DNA of 64,000 nucleotides. Origin: Hydrogenophaga sp. Lineage in GTDB: Bacteria; Pseudomonadota; Gammaproteobacteria; Burkholderiales; Burkholderiaceae_C. Numbering within the stretch: position 1 is the stretch's first letter; every line of letters begins with the position of its first letter. Shown here in pieces: positions 62,389 to 64,000 of the stretch. The notes under the pieces were generated by a model. It was not told where the DNA came from. It made no database searches and saw only the letters and a program-made list of their open reading frames with translations. Location of the stretch: NCBI GenBank assembly GCA_030653975.1, contig JAURYH010000005.1, positions 24,419-88,418 on the forward strand, read 5' to 3'. The position numbers and the translations under genes are program-made.

Positions 62389-63093
62389 ATGAATCCCGTC
62401 AATGCCGATCCGGCCGAACTGGCCAAATTTTCCGATCTCGCCCACCGTTGGTGGGATCCCGAGAGCGAATTCCGACCGCTGCACCAGATCAACCCGTTGA
62501 GACTGGCCTGGATCGACGAACTCGCCAGCCTGTCGGGAAAAAATGTGCTCGATGTGGGTTGTGGCGGCGGCATCCTGTCCGACTCCATGGCCCGTAAAGG
62601 TGCCCAGGTCACGGGCATCGACCTCTCCACCAAAGCGCTCCGGGTGGCCCAGCTGCACGCGCTGGAGGCCAGCACGACCGGCGTCAGCTACCGGGAAGTC
62701 AGCGCCGAAGCGCTGGCCGCGGAACAGCCGGCTTCTTTTGATGTGGTGACCTGCATGGAGATGCTGGAACATGTGCCCGATCCGGCCTCGGTGGTGCGGG
62801 CTTGTTCCGAACTGGTCAAGCCCGGGGGCTGGGTGTTTTTCTCCACCATCAACCGCAACCCCAAGTCGTTCCTGTTTGCCATCGTGGGCGCCGAGTACCT
62901 GCTGCAAATGCTGCCCAAGGGCACGCACGAATACGCCAAGATGATCCGCCCCAGCGAACTGGCGGGCTATTGCCGCGCTGCGAGCCTCGATCTGGCCCAG
63001 ACCCGCGGCATGGAATACAACCCCCTGACCAAGCGCTACTGGTTGAGCCAGGACACCAGCGTGAACTACCTGCTGGCCACGCGCAAGGCATGA
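62389..63093 (+). CDS. ubiG: UbiG, ubiquinone O-methyltransferase
   Basis: A 234-residue SAM-dependent methyltransferase for two O-methylations in ubiquinone synthesis. Start 62389 ([14 protein letters not shown]) matches family length; a GTG at 62374 is in frame. Motifs: [43 protein letters not shown] (SAM loop), [31 protein letters not shown]. Overlaps gph by ATGA. Confidence 0.96.
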   Translation: MNPVNADPAELAKFSDLAHRWWDPESEFRPLHQINPLRLAWIDELASLSGKNVLDVGCGGGILSDSMARKGAQVTGIDLSTKALRVAQLHALEASTTGVSYREVSAEALAAEQPASFDVVTCMEMLEHVPDPASVVRACSELVKPGGWVFFSTINRNPKSFLFAIVGAEYLLQMLPKGTHEYAKMIRPSELAGYCRAASLDLAQTRGMEYNPLTKRYWLSQDTSVNYLLATRKA

Positions 63094-63764
63094 AGCTTCC
63101 ACGGTTTGCGGTGAAGGCGGTGCTGTTCGATCTGGACGGTACCCTGGTGGACAGTGCGCCCGACCTGGCGCTGGCGGTCGAGCGGATGCGTGCGGCCCGG
63201 CAGTTGCCCGCCTTGCCGCTGGAGGGCTACCGGCCCCACGCCAGTTCGGGCGCGCGCGGCATGATCCAGGTGGCCTTCGGGGTTCCCCCGGCCGATTCGG
63301 CCTACGAAGCCCTCAAACAGGAGTTTCTGGCGCATTACGAGCAGTGCCTGCTGCACCACACCCGGTGTTTCGACGGCGTCGACGAACTCGTGCACACGCT
63401 GGCACTGGGGCACATGCCCTGGGGCATCGTCACCAACAAGGCCCAGCGCCTGACCGAGCCGGTGCTGGCGGGCCTGCCCACGCTGGCCGGTGCGGGCGCC
63501 GTGGTGTGCGGTGACACCACGCCCTGGCCCAAGCCTCACCCCGAGCCACTGCGTGAGGCCGCGCGTCGCCTTGGCGTGAGCCCGGACGCCTGCATCTACG
63601 TGGGGGATGACGAGCGTGACATCGTGGCCGGGCGCGAAGCGGGCATGTTCACCGTGGCTGCGCGCTATGGTTACCTCGGTGTTGGGGGTGAAACCGGGCA
63701 TTGGGGCGCTGATGCGGAAGTTCTTTCTCCATTGCAGGTCTTGAAATTGCTCCAACTGCCTTAA
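63090..63764 (+). CDS. gph: Gph, phosphoglycolate phosphatase (HAD)
   Basis: A 224-residue HAD hydrolase. Motif I is [15 protein letters not shown], motif II is GIVTNKAQ and the metal-binding motif is [16 protein letters not shown]. It clears 2-phosphoglycolate. Coupled to ubiG. The ssrA gene begins 13 bases after its stop, so the ssrA promoter must lie in the gph 3' end. Confidence 0.93.
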   Translation: MKLPRFAVKAVLFDLDGTLVDSAPDLALAVERMRAARQLPALPLEGYRPHASSGARGMIQVAFGVPPADSAYEALKQEFLAHYEQCLLHHTRCFDGVDELVHTLALGHMPWGIVTNKAQRLTEPVLAGLPTLAGAGAVVCGDTTPWPKPHPEPLREAARRLGVSPDACIYVGDDERDIVAGREAGMFTVAARYGYLGVGGETGHWGADAEVLSPLQVLKLLQLP

Positions 63765-63777
63765 ACTTGGATGCTCA

Positions 63778-64000
63778 GGGGCTGCACTGGTTTCGACGTG
63801 GGTTCGGACACGCAGCAGGGCATGTCGAGGTTCTGTCACCTCGTAAAACCGCAGAAAAAAACTAACTGCAAACGACGAACGTTTCGCACTCGCCGCTTAA
63901 TTGCCGGTGAGCTTTGCAACAGCAGGCCTATGGGCTGGGCAAGGGTTCAGACGGCGCAAGCCGCGAGAGTCCAGGCTGCAAAGATAATTCAATAGGCTGG
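63778..64000 (+). ncRNA. ssrA: tmRNA (ssrA), cut by the window end
   Basis: Begins GGGGCTGCACTGGTTTCGAC, the conserved 5' end of tmRNA. The tag reading frame is 63868-63900: GCA AAC GAC GAA CGT TTC GCA CTC GCC GCT TAA, giving ANDERFALAA. The 3' part, including the tRNA-like acceptor, lies beyond 64000. It rescues stalled ribosomes with SmpB. Confidence 0.96.

Overview
The window is GC-rich, densely coding and without any insertion sequence, phage or CRISPR signature. Gene content and order point to a betaproteobacterium of the Burkholderiales, most likely Comamonadaceae (Hydrogenophaga-like). The clues are the run gyrA-serC-pheA-tyrA-aroA/cmk-rpsA-ihfB-lapA-lapB, an aroA-cmk fusion, ompA followed by ubiG-gph and a tmRNA with tag ANDERFALAA, and families of GC-rich intergenic repeats. 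Species assignment is inference.

Layout. 1-3.1 kb: a MASE3-type hybrid histidine kinase and a small exported Gly-rich protein. 3.2-9.3 kb (minus): pqqA-B-C-D-E, directly followed by four genes for a MotA/TolQ/ExbB-like channel, an ExbD-like partner with a periplasmic beta domain, a membrane protein and a lipoprotein. 9.3-11.5 kb (plus): a divergent S33 peptidase and a quinoprotein-type metallo-beta-lactamase-fold protein. 11.7-15.7 kb: a sigma-54 activator divergent from a PedF-like cytochrome c and a MoxJ-like binding protein, with a good sigma-54 promoter. 16-22 kb: a GAF/Fis regulator divergent from a tungsten aldehyde oxidoreductase operon (aorA, aorB, aorC, MoaD-like). A strong terminator sits between aorB and aorC. 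22-25.9 kb: nitronate monooxygenase, a sulfide:quinone oxidoreductase operon and an OsmC protein.

26-37.4 kb: NsrR-like NO sensor and a complete clade-I nitrous oxide reductase locus (small Cys protein, nosZ, nosR, nosD, nosF, nosY, nosL, a second nosL-like gene, cytochrome c lipoprotein, nosX/apbE). Both nos promoters carry an FNR/DNR-type box next to an NsrR-like dyad. The SQR promoter carries an FNR-type box too. This suggests a low-oxygen, NO-gated respiratory regulon.

37.8-47.7 kb: crcB and rdgC, then pxpB-C-A (5-oxoprolinase), a winged-helix regulator, a DctPQM TRAP transporter, a D-amino-acid dehydrogenase-like enzyme and an Asp/Glu racemase-family protein, which read as an amino-acid-derivative uptake and catabolism block. 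47.9-64 kb: housekeeping genes and the start of ssrA, cut by the window end.

The most novel-looking pieces are the proton-channel-type tail of the pqq operon, the terminator that may set AorAB:AorC stoichiometry, the paired FNR/NsrR architecture at both nos promoters, and structured repeats that have entered coding sequence (a lipoprotein N-terminus and aroA). Alternative start codons were resolved from Shine-Dalgarno matches, overlaps and family N-termini; no database search was possible.
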